Shown here: positions 39,152 through 47,454 of the stretch, piece by piece
How positions within the stretch are numbered: the first letter of the stretch is position 1
Layout: the number at the start of each line of letters is the position of its first letter
Assembly: GCA_965279095.1 (NCBI GenBank)
Contig: CBDIHH010000007.1
Span: 248,001-312,000 of the forward strand
Reading direction: 5' to 3'
Source: CBDIHH01 sp965279095
GTDB lineage: Bacteria > Pseudomonadota > Alphaproteobacteria > Caulobacterales > Caulobacteraceae
Length of the DNA stretch: 64,000 nt
Notes under the pieces: generated by a model
The model's database searches: none
Told to the model about the DNA's origin: nothing
The model's input: the letters and a program-made list of their open reading frames with translations, nothing else
Made by a program: the position numbers and the translations under genes

Positions 39152-40347
39152 GCCAGGGTCTCCGACCGGCGCAGCCCCTCGATCATCGACGAGCGCAGCA
39201 GGTGGGCGCGCGACAGTTCGGGATCGTCGGCGGTGCGCTTGAGGGCCGCGAACAGAACCTGCCTCTTGGCGAGGTCGCGCTCCTGCATGCGGGCGCGGTT
39301 GCGATCGGCCTGGCCGAGGATCTCCTCGGCGGCGATGGGGCGGCGTTGGCGGGTGTAGCGGTCGAGCAGGTCGAGCGAGCCGCCGTCCCAGATCTCGCGG
39401 ATGGTCTGGGTCAGGTTGAAGGCGTCGTGGATGCCGCCGTTCATCCCCATGCCCCCAGAGGGGCTGTTGATGTGCGCCGCATCGCCCGCCAAGACCACCC
39501 GCCCCTTCCTGAAGTCGTCGACGATCCGCATGTGCACCCGATAGGGCCGGATTTCCAGCACCTCGTGGCCGCCTTCGCGCGGCGCGATGCGCTGCATCTT
39601 GCCCTCGATGCTCTGCGGCGTCAGCCCCTCCTCGATGCTCTCATGGGCGTCGGGATAGAGGCTGCACCGCCACAGGTCGGGCAGGTGCAGGAGGCTGAAG
39701 GTGCCCTGCCGGGTCCAGACATAGTTGACGTGGGCCAGGCCCGGCAGATGATCCTCGAAGGGGAATTTCGTCGTCGCCAGGATGGTGGTCTCGGGATAGG
39801 TGCGCCCCTGGAAGCTCATGTCGAGCTCGCCGCGCACCACGCTGCGGGCGCCGTCGGCGCCGATGAGCAGGCGACCCGTGACGGTGATGGCCTTGTCCCC
39901 CTGGACCGCGCGGACCGTGACCCCATCGTCGTCCTGCTCGACCCGCTCCACCCGGGTCCCGAACAGGAGGGTGACATCGGGCGCCCGCGCGAGCCGCTCC
40001 ATCAGGAGGCGCGACAGGCGCACCTGTTTGCACTGCAGGCGATAGGGGTGGTTGGTCGCGTCCTTCAGCAGGGACAGGTCGAACTCGAGCCGCTCGTGGG
40101 TCTCGTGCACGCGGATTTGCCAGGTGGGGCAGATGCGGCCCTGGGCGACCAGGGGCGCGGCCAGGCCGTACTGGTCGAGCATGTCCAGGGTCGGCGGATG
40201 GAAGGTCGAGGCGCGCAGCTCGTCGGCGATGTCGTCGTCCGCCTCGAGCACCACGCACGGCACGCCCAGCTCGCTGAGCCGATAGGCCGCGGTGAGGCCC
40301 ACAGGCCCCGCCCCGACGATGACCACCTGATTTTCCGCCGTCGCCAT
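39148..40347 (-). CDS. FAD-dependent monooxygenase (PHBH fold)
   Basis: The 399-residue product has the FAD fingerprint VVIVGAGPVGLTAAYRL (residues 8-24), the DG motif (LLIGADGARSVVR) and the GD motif (VVLAGDAAHINSPSGGMGMN). This is the set found in aromatic-ring hydroxylases such as p-hydroxybenzoate and phenol hydroxylase-type enzymes. It lacks the C-terminal thioredoxin-like domain of larger phenol hydroxylases. It heads a three-gene minus-strand operon with the racemase-like and MmgE/PrpD genes, overlapping the former by 4 bases (ATGA). A ring hydroxylation feeding dicarboxylate intermediates is a plausible reading. Confidence 0.92.
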   Translation of the reverse strand: MATAENQVVIVGAGPVGLTAAYRLSELGVPCVVLEADDDIADELRASTFHPPTLDMLDQYGLAAPLVAQGRICPTWQIRVHETHERLEFDLSLLKDATNHPYRLQCKQVRLSRLLMERLARAPDVTLLFGTRVERVEQDDDGVTVRAVQGDKAITVTGRLLIGADGARSVVRGELDMSFQGRTYPETTILATTKFPFEDHLPGLAHVNYVWTRQGTFSLLHLPDLWRCSLYPDAHESIEEGLTPQSIEGKMQRIAPREGGHEVLEIRPYRVHMRIVDDFRKGRVVLAGDAAHINSPSGGMGMNGGIHDAFNLTQTIREIWDGGSLDLLDRYTRQRRPIAAEEILGQADRNRARMQERDLAKRQVLFAALKRTADDPELSRAHLLRSSMIEGLRRSETLA

Positions 40348-40489
40348 GGGCCGACCCGATGTGTTGCCTAAGGTGGCGATCGCGCTTCAGGCGATTGCCC
40401 AATTGTCCTAGGCCCAATACATTACCTGGGTCCAGCCGTGCGGCGCAAATTGGGCCGCCGCGGACGGTCAGGTCTTGGGAGCCGCCGCC

Positions 40490-41617
40490 ATGAACGTCCG
40501 CGATCTGCAGCATCCCCTGCTCCCCTTGCTCAGCGAGGAAGACCGCAGCCGTCAGAAGGCGGTGGTCGCCCTGCGCCGGCTGCTCAACGCCAAGGTCCGC
40601 TCGGGCAATGTCGCCCGGTTCGAGACCGAGGGCGCGCCCGCCTTCGCCGCGGCGCACGGGCGCCAGCCGCAGTCCGCCGCCGAGGTCCAGGAAGCCCTGT
40701 TCGACTCCCCCGGCTACCGCCTGTGGAGCGCCATGAACCGCTCGGCCCAGGAGATGATCTGGGCGTCGGCGGGGGAGCCGGTCTACCGCGACCTGCCGCG
40801 GATCGAGGGCGAGGCGGAGCGGCTGGCGGCCGCGCCCGGCCGGAAGGGCCGGCTGCGGCTGGATCCCCGCTTCGATCCCCCGCAAGGGGTGGTCGGCATC
40901 GACATCCATCTGCAGCCCGGCGGCTATGGCCTGGACCGCGGTGAGCATGACGTGGCCGCCGGCGCCCTCTACGAGACCGGCGGCAATGTCTTCGCCTTCG
41001 GCCAGGGGGTCGGCCGGACCGACAGCAAGGCAGGGGCGATCATCCGCCACCTGGAGACCACCTATCCAGACTTTCAGCCCCTGCGCATCCTCGACCTCGG
41101 CTGTTCGGCGGGCGCCGCCACGGCCGCCTACGCCGCCCACTATCCGCAGGCCGAGGTGCATGGGATCGACCTGGGCGGCGGCATGCTGCGCTACGCCCAC
41201 GCCCGCGCCGAGGCCCTCGGCGTGGCCGTCACCTTCCACCAGATGAACGCCGCGGACCTGGCCTTCGCCGACGGCAGCTTCGACCTGGTGGTCTCGCACA
41301 ACCTGCTGCACGAGATCGGCCGCGAGGAGCGCCGGGCGATGTTCCGCGAGGCCCTGCGGGTGGTGCGCCCCGGCGGCATCGTGGTGCACCAGGACGTGCC
41401 GACGCGGTTCGAGCCGACCCTGGTGCAGCAGGTCGAGCGGGCCTGGGACGCCACCTTCAACGGCGAGGCCTTCTGGAGCGTCTATTCCGGCGACGATCTC
41501 GCCGCCGACTCCGTGGCCGCGGGCGCCCCGGCGGGATCGTTCGACGAGCTGAGGCTGCCCAAGCTGGCGGGCGCCGGCGACTGGTATGTGCTGCTGCAGA
41601 GGAAGGCCGCCGCGTGA
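40490..41617 (+). CDS. Class I SAM-methyltransferase (second module)
   Basis: The 375-residue product is a paralogue of those at 21407 and 4279. It shows GIDIHLQPGGYGLD and DVAAGALYE in the N-terminal domain, then motif I ILDLGCSAGAAT, GIDLGGGMLRYAHARA, NAADLAFADGSFDLVVSH, LLHEIG and VVRPGGIVVHQDVP. All SAM motifs look intact. ATG 40490 lies 8 bases after TTGGGAG; an in-frame TTG at 40475 has no ribosome binding site. Its stop overlaps the GTG start of the small helical protein gene, and a TonB receptor follows. Substrate unknown. Confidence 0.9.
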   Translation: MNVRDLQHPLLPLLSEEDRSRQKAVVALRRLLNAKVRSGNVARFETEGAPAFAAAHGRQPQSAAEVQEALFDSPGYRLWSAMNRSAQEMIWASAGEPVYRDLPRIEGEAERLAAAPGRKGRLRLDPRFDPPQGVVGIDIHLQPGGYGLDRGEHDVAAGALYETGGNVFAFGQGVGRTDSKAGAIIRHLETTYPDFQPLRILDLGCSAGAATAAYAAHYPQAEVHGIDLGGGMLRYAHARAEALGVAVTFHQMNAADLAFADGSFDLVVSHNLLHEIGREERRAMFREALRVVRPGGIVVHQDVPTRFEPTLVQQVERAWDATFNGEAFWSVYSGDDLAADSVAAGAPAGSFDELRLPKLAGAGDWYVLLQRKAAA

Positions 41618-41970
41618 GCGCCCTGTCCGCCCAGGCCCTGCTCGACCTGGTCCAGTCGGCGCGCGGAGAGCGCCCCTACAGCCTGGACAACCACGAGACC
41701 GAGCAGGTGCTCAACATCGCCCTGGCCCTAGTGGTGGAGCTGGCGGTGTCCAACGACCGGATCGACCGGCTGGAGCGCGCCCTGGCCGAGGTGCGGGGCG
41801 TGAGCCTGGAGGCGCTGCGTTCCGCGCCCCTGGACGCGGCCGCCCAGGCCGAGCGGGAGGACGCCACCACCGCCCTGATGACGCGCGCCCTGCGGGTGGT
41901 GATCGACCCGCGGACCGCGTCGGACGGACGCCGCGCCGCCATCGCGGCGGCGGGACCCCAAGACGGCTAG
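41614..41970 (+). CDS. Small helical protein, module partner (family with 21028-21396)
   Basis: The 118-residue product starts at GTG 41614, overlapping the methyltransferase stop (GTGA), with AGAGGAAGG upstream, so translation is coupled. Composition and pattern suggest a helical, coiled-coil-prone protein. It is homologous to the 122-residue protein at 21028: ETEQVLNIALALVVELAV, then DRIDRLERALAEVRGVSL and LDAAAQAERED. No named family is recognised. Its constant pairing with this methyltransferase type, here by overlapping frames, argues that the two work together as a complex. Confidence 0.78.
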   Translation: MSALSAQALLDLVQSARGERPYSLDNHETEQVLNIALALVVELAVSNDRIDRLERALAEVRGVSLEALRSAPLDAAAQAEREDATTALMTRALRVVIDPRTASDGRRAAIAAAGPQDG

Positions 41971-42103
41971 GGTGTGACACGGCCGCAACAATTGCGCCCG
42001 ATGTGACGCCAGACCCTCAAAAGGCATCGCCCATTTTGTTATAAGACCAGTACAAGTGGCCTCCCGATCCCCTGCGGCCCCGCCGCCGTCCCTAGGAGCC
42101 GCC

Positions 42104-44371
42104 GTGAAATCCCTTCTGCATGCGAGCACCGCGATCCTCGCCGCCCTGGTGAGCTCCACCGCCGCCTACGCCCAGTCCACCTCGGGCGGGTCCACCGCCG
42201 GGGCCCTGGACGAGGTGGTGGTCACCGCCCAGCGCCGGTCGGAGTCCCTGCAGGACACGCCGATCGCCGTCACCGCCTTCACCGCCGACACCCTGGTGAA
42301 GAAGCAGATCGTCGATACCTACGACATCGTCCGCAACGTGCCCAACCTGGCCGGCAACCTGAACGTCGGGGTGGGCACCTCGACCAGCTACTACATGCGC
42401 GGCCTGGGCAACGGCGAGTCCATCGCCACCTTCGACGTGCCCGTGGGAACCTATGTCGACGACGTCTATATCGCCCGCCAGAACGCCAACAACTTCGCCC
42501 TGTTCGACGTCGAGCGCATCGAGGTCTTGCGCGGCCCGCAGGGCACCCTGTTCGGTCGCAACACCACCGGCGGCGCCATCAACATCATCGTCCGAAAGCC
42601 CGGCAAGGCGTTCGGCGGCTTCGTGGAGGCCGGCTACGGCCGCTTCGACAAATGGACCATGCGCGCCACCGTGGACGCGCCGTTCAGCGACAAGGTGCTG
42701 ACCAAGCTGTCGCTGTTCCGGGTCAAGGACGACGGCTATTCCACCCAGGTGTCCACCGGCGCCAAGTTCAATAGCCAGGACAGCTGGGGCATGCGCGGCG
42801 CGGTGCGGCTGCTGCCGTCCGAATCGGTCACCGTGGACCTGAGCGCCGAATATATCGACGACCAGAACACCAACTTCCTCAATGTGGTCGGGCCCGGCGG
42901 GGACCGCATCGTCAACAACCGCATCCGCCAGAACGCCCTGGTCGGCCTAGTCACCGGCGCGAAGGGCGGCTTCCCCATCGACAACCAGGCCCAGACCACC
43001 TCCCTGGCGTCCAACATCGCCTGGGACCTGGGGTCCGCGACCCTCAGCTCGATCACCGGCTACCGGGTCACCAACCAGGAATACATCGTCGATTCCGGCG
43101 GCGAGCTGCCGCGGGTGTCGTCCGCCTTCGGCTTCAACCCGCTGATCAACGACGGCGAGCACAAGCAGTGGTCGCAGGAGTTCAAGCTGGACGGCACGGC
43201 CATGGACGGCCGGCTGACCTATGTCGGCGGCCTCTTCTACCTGAAGGAGGAGAACGTCACCGACTTCGCCAACGGGGCCACCAACCTGACCACCGGCGTG
43301 TTCGCGATCACCGCCGACCGCACCTTGAAGAACGACCTGACCACCTACGCCGCCTATTCCCAGGCCGACTTCAAGATCGTGCCCAAGCTGACCGCGACCG
43401 TGGGCGTGCGCTACACCTACGAAGAGAAGACCTTCGACATCAACACCAACCCGGGCGGCCGCGGCGCCGTCCTGTCGACCGCGGCGATGCGGGCGGCGGG
43501 CCTGCCGACGACCCTGGAAGAGAAGCAGTGGACCCCGCGCTTCGCCCTGGCCTACGACTACAACGACAACATCATGGTGTTCGCCTCGGCGACGCGGGGC
43601 TTCAAATCCGGCGGCTGGCCGGCGCGGGCCCTGGCCAGCAACCTGTTCATCCCCTTCCTGCCGGAGACCATCTGGTCCTATGAGACGGGCATGCGCGCCG
43701 AGCTGTTCGACCGCAGCCTGCGCTTCAACCTGACCGCCTTCTACGCCCTGACCAACGACATCCAGATCCCCGCCCAGATCGCCGGGCCCACCGGCCCGGT
43801 GTCCACCACCACCAACCCGGCCGACCTGCGCAACTACGGCCTGGAGCTGGAAGCCACCTGGCTGCCCACCGACAACCTGACCCTCGACCTGGCCATGGGC
43901 CTGCAAAAGGCCAAATACGTCGACATCGCCCCCAACGTCCTGGCCCAGCAGCAGCGCTGCAAGGCCGGGATCGTCGTCGCCAACCTGCCGGGCTGCAACG
44001 CCAACTTCATCGACCGCCTGGGCGATGTGGCCACGCCCCTGCGCGCCCCGGACGCGACCATCGCCGCCAGCGCCACCTACGACCTGAACACGTCCATCGG
44101 GGTGTTTTCGCCGACCGTCAGCGTCAACTACACGTCCGAATACGCCATCGGCACCAACGGCAGCCCCAACCAGATCGACGGCTCCTACATCAAGTCCGAG
44201 ACCCTGCTGAACGCCGGGATCACCTTCCGCCCCACCGCCTGGCCCAACCTGGCGATCACGGCGGAATGCAAGAACTGCACGGACGAGAACTACGCCGCCT
44301 CGTTCATCCCGCCGTTCCAGTATCTGGATCGCCCTGGGACCTGGATGGTGCGGGCCCGCTACAACTTCTAG
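42104..44371 (+). CDS. TonB-dependent outer-membrane receptor (second module)
   Basis: The 755-residue product starts at GTG 42104, 6 bases after CTAGGAG; an upstream in-frame GTG at 42056 lacks a ribosome binding site. A signal peptide ends near AYA-QS, then come the TonB-box-like EVVVTAQRR and the plug domain with VPNLAGNLNVG and GPQGTLFGRNTTGGAINI, the classical plug motif. The barrel ends RPGTWMVRARYNF. It belongs to the sphingomonad/caulobacter receptor group. It lies 133 bp after the methyltransferase partner gene on the same strand. The cargo may be the compound that the module's methyltransferase acts on, but this is speculative. Confidence 0.95.
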   Translation: MKSLLHASTAILAALVSSTAAYAQSTSGGSTAGALDEVVVTAQRRSESLQDTPIAVTAFTADTLVKKQIVDTYDIVRNVPNLAGNLNVGVGTSTSYYMRGLGNGESIATFDVPVGTYVDDVYIARQNANNFALFDVERIEVLRGPQGTLFGRNTTGGAINIIVRKPGKAFGGFVEAGYGRFDKWTMRATVDAPFSDKVLTKLSLFRVKDDGYSTQVSTGAKFNSQDSWGMRGAVRLLPSESVTVDLSAEYIDDQNTNFLNVVGPGGDRIVNNRIRQNALVGLVTGAKGGFPIDNQAQTTSLASNIAWDLGSATLSSITGYRVTNQEYIVDSGGELPRVSSAFGFNPLINDGEHKQWSQEFKLDGTAMDGRLTYVGGLFYLKEENVTDFANGATNLTTGVFAITADRTLKNDLTTYAAYSQADFKIVPKLTATVGVRYTYEEKTFDINTNPGGRGAVLSTAAMRAAGLPTTLEEKQWTPRFALAYDYNDNIMVFASATRGFKSGGWPARALASNLFIPFLPETIWSYETGMRAELFDRSLRFNLTAFYALTNDIQIPAQIAGPTGPVSTTTNPADLRNYGLELEATWLPTDNLTLDLAMGLQKAKYVDIAPNVLAQQQRCKAGIVVANLPGCNANFIDRLGDVATPLRAPDATIAASATYDLNTSIGVFSPTVSVNYTSEYAIGTNGSPNQIDGSYIKSETLLNAGITFRPTAWPNLAITAECKNCTDENYAASFIPPFQYLDRPGTWMVRARYNF

Positions 44372-44412
44372 GGCGGGTTGGGCCGATTGGTGTCACCGTC
44401 CCCCATCCGATC

Positions 44413-44490
44413 TCCCGGCGAAAGCCGGGATCCAGATCCTAGAGCACGGCCGCACAGCTTTAGGATCTGGGCCCCGGCGTTCGCCGGGGA
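44413..44490. repeat. Palindromic intergenic repeat, family B (copy 2)
   Basis: Same double-palindrome layout as 4181-4260, with CCCGGCGAAAGCCGGG and CCCCGGCGTTCGCCGGGG. It occupies the middle of the 301-bp gap after the TonB receptor and is placed to terminate its transcript. The remainder of the gap (44491-44672) shows no recognised element. Confidence 0.85.
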
Positions 44491-44672
44491 CACGGGGTCT
44501 TTCGACTAGATCGCCCCAATGCGCTCGGTCCAGGGACAGCCCGGACCGCAGATATGACGATGGCCGGAGCGAGCGGATCGCCCCGGCCATCGGTTTTTCT
44601 CCATGCCCTCTGGCCGGCTTTTGGTCCAAACTAGCGTCACAGGGCCGTTGCCCGCCATGAGGCCTGCCACCC

Positions 44673-45443
44673 GTGAGCTCCGTCTTCGAAGGCTCCTCCA
44701 TCGACCGGGACCTCGCCGTCCCCCTCTACCACCAGATCTTCCTGCAACTGCGCGACGAGATCACCAGCGGTCAGCGGCCCTACGGCGCCCTGGCCCCCAC
44801 CGAACAGGACCTGGCCGAGACCCTGGGGGTGTCGCGGATCACCGCGCGCCGGGCCCTGGACGAGCTGGCCCAGCACAAGCTGGTGGAGCGCCGGCGGCGG
44901 ATCGGCACGCGGGTGATCTTCCAGTCCCCCACCAAGCCCATCGAAGCCAATATGGACCAGGCCCTGGAGTCGCTGGCCACCTTCGGCCGCAACACCCAGA
45001 TCCGGGTCATGGACGTGGTCGAGGAGCCCGCCCGCTCGCCGGTGGCCGAGAGTCTGGCGCTCGAGCCGGGCACGCCGGTGGTGCGCGCCGTCCGCATTCG
45101 CTGGCTGGACGACGAGCCCCTGGGCCAGACGGTCAGCTACACCCCGGCGCGCCTGGACCTTCAGATCACCCCCGAGCGCCTCGCGGGCGCCTCAATGCTG
45201 CAGATGCTCGAGGACAAGGGGGTCCGCATCGGCAAGGTGGCTAGGACCATCTCGGCGGCCCTGGCCGACCCGGTGATGGCCCAGACCCTGCAGGTGGACG
45301 CGCGCTCCCCGATCCTGCGGATCACCAGCAAGCTCTATGACACCGACGGCCAGCCGGTGCTGCTGATCCTGGCCCACTACCGCGCCGATCGCTACCAGAT
45401 CAGCCTGGAGCTGAACCCCGGCGCCCGTCGCGACGAAGGGTGA
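44673..45443 (+). CDS. GntR-family regulator, HutC/UTRA subfamily
   Basis: The 256-residue product has an N-terminal winged helix (about residues 15-85: LAVPLYHQIFLQLRDEITSG, TEQDLAETLGVSRITARRAL) and a C-terminal UTRA ligand domain (about 105-245; VRAVRIRWLDDEPLGQTVSY is typical). The start is GTG 44673, with GAGG 11 bases upstream. UTRA domains bind small molecules such as sugar phosphates or histidine-pathway intermediates. It lies 60-70 bp upstream of the aminotransferase gene on the same strand and may regulate the following biosynthetic operon. Confidence 0.9.
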   Translation: MSSVFEGSSIDRDLAVPLYHQIFLQLRDEITSGQRPYGALAPTEQDLAETLGVSRITARRALDELAQHKLVERRRRIGTRVIFQSPTKPIEANMDQALESLATFGRNTQIRVMDVVEEPARSPVAESLALEPGTPVVRAVRIRWLDDEPLGQTVSYTPARLDLQITPERLAGASMLQMLEDKGVRIGKVARTISAALADPVMAQTLQVDARSPILRITSKLYDTDGQPVLLILAHYRADRYQISLELNPGARRDEG

Positions 45444-45503
45444 CCGCGGCGCGACCGAAAGCCCGCGTTAACCACGGCCGTGCTTGCTTGTCCGCGACGG
45501 GGG

Positions 45504-46649
45504 ATGTCGCAGATGGCGCACGCGCGAAGAGTGAGGCCCGCACAGACGGAGGCCCTGGCGCCCCTGCCCGTGGCGCGTCCCCACCTGCCGCCGGCGGACG
45601 CCCTGCTCCCCTACCTGCGCCGGATCGACGAGGCGCGCTGGTATTCCAACTTCGGGGCGATGCTGACCGCCTTCGAGGCCGGCCTGGCCGCCCGCTTCGC
45701 GCAGCCCGCCCACATCGTCACCGTCGCCAACGCCACCCAGGGCCTGGCCCTGACCCTGAAGGCCATGGGGCTGCCTGCGGGGAGCCTGTGCGCCATGCCC
45801 GCCTGGACCTTCGTCGCCACCGCCCATGCGGCGATGGAGGCGGGCCTGACGCCCTATTTCGTCGATGTCGACCCCGCCGACTGGATGCTTCAGCCCCACG
45901 CCGTGGTCGAGGCCATCGCCCGGGCGCCCGGTCCGGTGTCGGTGGTCATCCCCGTGGCGGCCTTCGGCGCCATGCCCGACCTGTCCGCCTGGGAGGCGTT
46001 TCGCGCCGACACCGGCGTGGCGGTGCTCATCGACGCCGCCGCGGCCTTCGATGCGGCGGACGACGCGCGGCTGCCCCTGGTGGTCAGCCTGCACGCCACC
46101 AAGGTGCTGGGCATCGGCGAGGGCGGCTTCCTGGCTACCCAGGACCGGACGCTGGCCGAGCGGGTTCGGCAACTGACCACCTATGGCTTCAAGGGCTCGC
46201 GCCTGTCCGAGATCGCCGCCACCAACGCCAAGCTCAGCGAATACGCCGGCGCCGTCGGCCTCGCCGCCCTGGACGCCTGGCCTCACGACCGGCTGCGCTA
46301 TCTGCGCACCTCGCAGCGGATGCGCCTGGCCATGACCCGCCTGCCGCAGGTGGTGTTCCAGCCGGGCTGGGGGCTGAGCTGGGTGACCAGCGTCTGCTGC
46401 GTCCGCCTGCCCGCGGACTCCGCCGACGCCGTCGAGTTGGCCCTGGACCACGGCGGGGTGCAGACGCGCCGCTGGTGGGGGCTGGGATGCCAGGACAGCC
46501 CGGCCTTCGCCGCCTGTCCCCGGGGCGACCTCACCCACACCCGGGACCTGGGGCGCTCGGTCCTCGGCCTGCCCTTCGCCATCGACCTGACCGACGAGGA
46601 CATCGACCGCGTCGCGGGCGCCCTGGGCCTGGGCCTGGCCGGCCTTTAA
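45504..46649 (+). CDS. DegT/DnrJ/EryC1/StrS-type aminotransferase
   Basis: The 381-residue product has the sugar-aminotransferase fold. WYSNFGAML and VANATQGLALTLKAMG are typical of the N-terminal part, D177 (VLIDAAAAF) would contact the PLP nitrogen, and K200 in LHATKVLGIGEGGF forms the Schiff base. Such enzymes aminate keto-sugar nucleotides such as dTDP- or UDP-4-keto sugars. ATG 45504 is taken; ATG 45513 with GGGGG 9 bases upstream is equally possible. It heads a seven-gene co-directional run, most of it overlapping. No sugar-nucleotide dehydratase is present here, so the keto substrate must come from elsewhere or is not a sugar nucleotide. Confidence 0.88.
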   Translation: MSQMAHARRVRPAQTEALAPLPVARPHLPPADALLPYLRRIDEARWYSNFGAMLTAFEAGLAARFAQPAHIVTVANATQGLALTLKAMGLPAGSLCAMPAWTFVATAHAAMEAGLTPYFVDVDPADWMLQPHAVVEAIARAPGPVSVVIPVAAFGAMPDLSAWEAFRADTGVAVLIDAAAAFDAADDARLPLVVSLHATKVLGIGEGGFLATQDRTLAERVRQLTTYGFKGSRLSEIAATNAKLSEYAGAVGLAALDAWPHDRLRYLRTSQRMRLAMTRLPQVVFQPGWGLSWVTSVCCVRLPADSADAVELALDHGGVQTRRWWGLGCQDSPAFAACPRGDLTHTRDLGRSVLGLPFAIDLTDEDIDRVAGALGLGLAGL

Positions 46650-46686
46650 CCCGATCCCGCCGAGGCGGGGCATTGAGACAGTTCGT

Positions 46687-47445
46687 ATGCACAGTCTGGC
46701 AGGCAAGACGGTCCTGATCACGGGCGCCTCAGGGGCGGTCGGCCAGGCCTGCCTGCGTCTGTTCCTGGACCAGGGCGCGCGGGTGATGATGACCGACCGC
46801 GTCGCGCCGCCCGGGGCCGTGGACCCGGAGATGAGCCATTTCCAGATCGCCGACGTCACCGATCCCGAGGCCATGGACGGCGTCGTGAAGGCGGCGGCGG
46901 ACCGCTTCGGCCAGGTGGACGCCGCCGTCCTGGCCGCCGGGGTCGAGGGGGTCGCGGCCCGGGTGGAGGACATCGCCGAGGCCGACCTCGATCGGGTGCT
47001 GGCGGTCAATGTGAAGGGCGCCCTATTCGCCCTGCAGGCCTGTTTGCGGCACATGAAGCCGCGGGGGCGCGGCAGCATCGTCGCCCTCTCGTCGATCTCC
47101 GGCGTGGTCGGCAGCGCCTCCCTGGCCGCCTACACCCTCAGCAAGCACGCGGTGGTAGGCTTGGTGCGCGCGGCGGCCCTGGAGTCCGCCCGGTCGGGGG
47201 TGCGGATCAACGCCGTCTGCCCGGGCCCCATCGAGTCGCCGATGATGCAGCGGCTGGACGCCGCCATGGCCGCCCTGGACCCGCAGCGGCCCGCCAATCC
47301 GGCGGGCGCCGGCCAGGGCCTGCCCCACGGCCGCTATGTGACGGCCCAGGAGGTGGCGGGGATGATCGCCTTCCTCTGCGGCGACCAGTCGGCCTCCTGC
47401 CACGGCGGGACCTATATGGTCGACGGCGGCTTCACGGCCAAATAG
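46687..47445 (+). CDS. SDR-family oxidoreductase in the biosynthetic operon
   Basis: The 252-residue classical SDR has TGASGAVG (12-19), S136, and Y149/K153 (YTLSKHA), with INAVCPGPIESPMM and a final YMVDGGF. D37 after the second strand favours NAD(H). The usual NNAG motif is AAG here (LAAGVEG), an atypical variant. It lies 37 bp after the aminotransferase and 9 bp before the next gene. A role in oxidising or reducing a hydroxyl or keto group of the operon's product is likely. Confidence 0.9.
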   Translation: MHSLAGKTVLITGASGAVGQACLRLFLDQGARVMMTDRVAPPGAVDPEMSHFQIADVTDPEAMDGVVKAAADRFGQVDAAVLAAGVEGVAARVEDIAEADLDRVLAVNVKGALFALQACLRHMKPRGRGSIVALSSISGVVGSASLAAYTLSKHAVVGLVRAAALESARSGVRINAVCPGPIESPMMQRLDAAMAALDPQRPANPAGAGQGLPHGRYVTAQEVAGMIAFLCGDQSASCHGGTYMVDGGFTAK

Positions 47446-47454
47446 GACGCCGCC

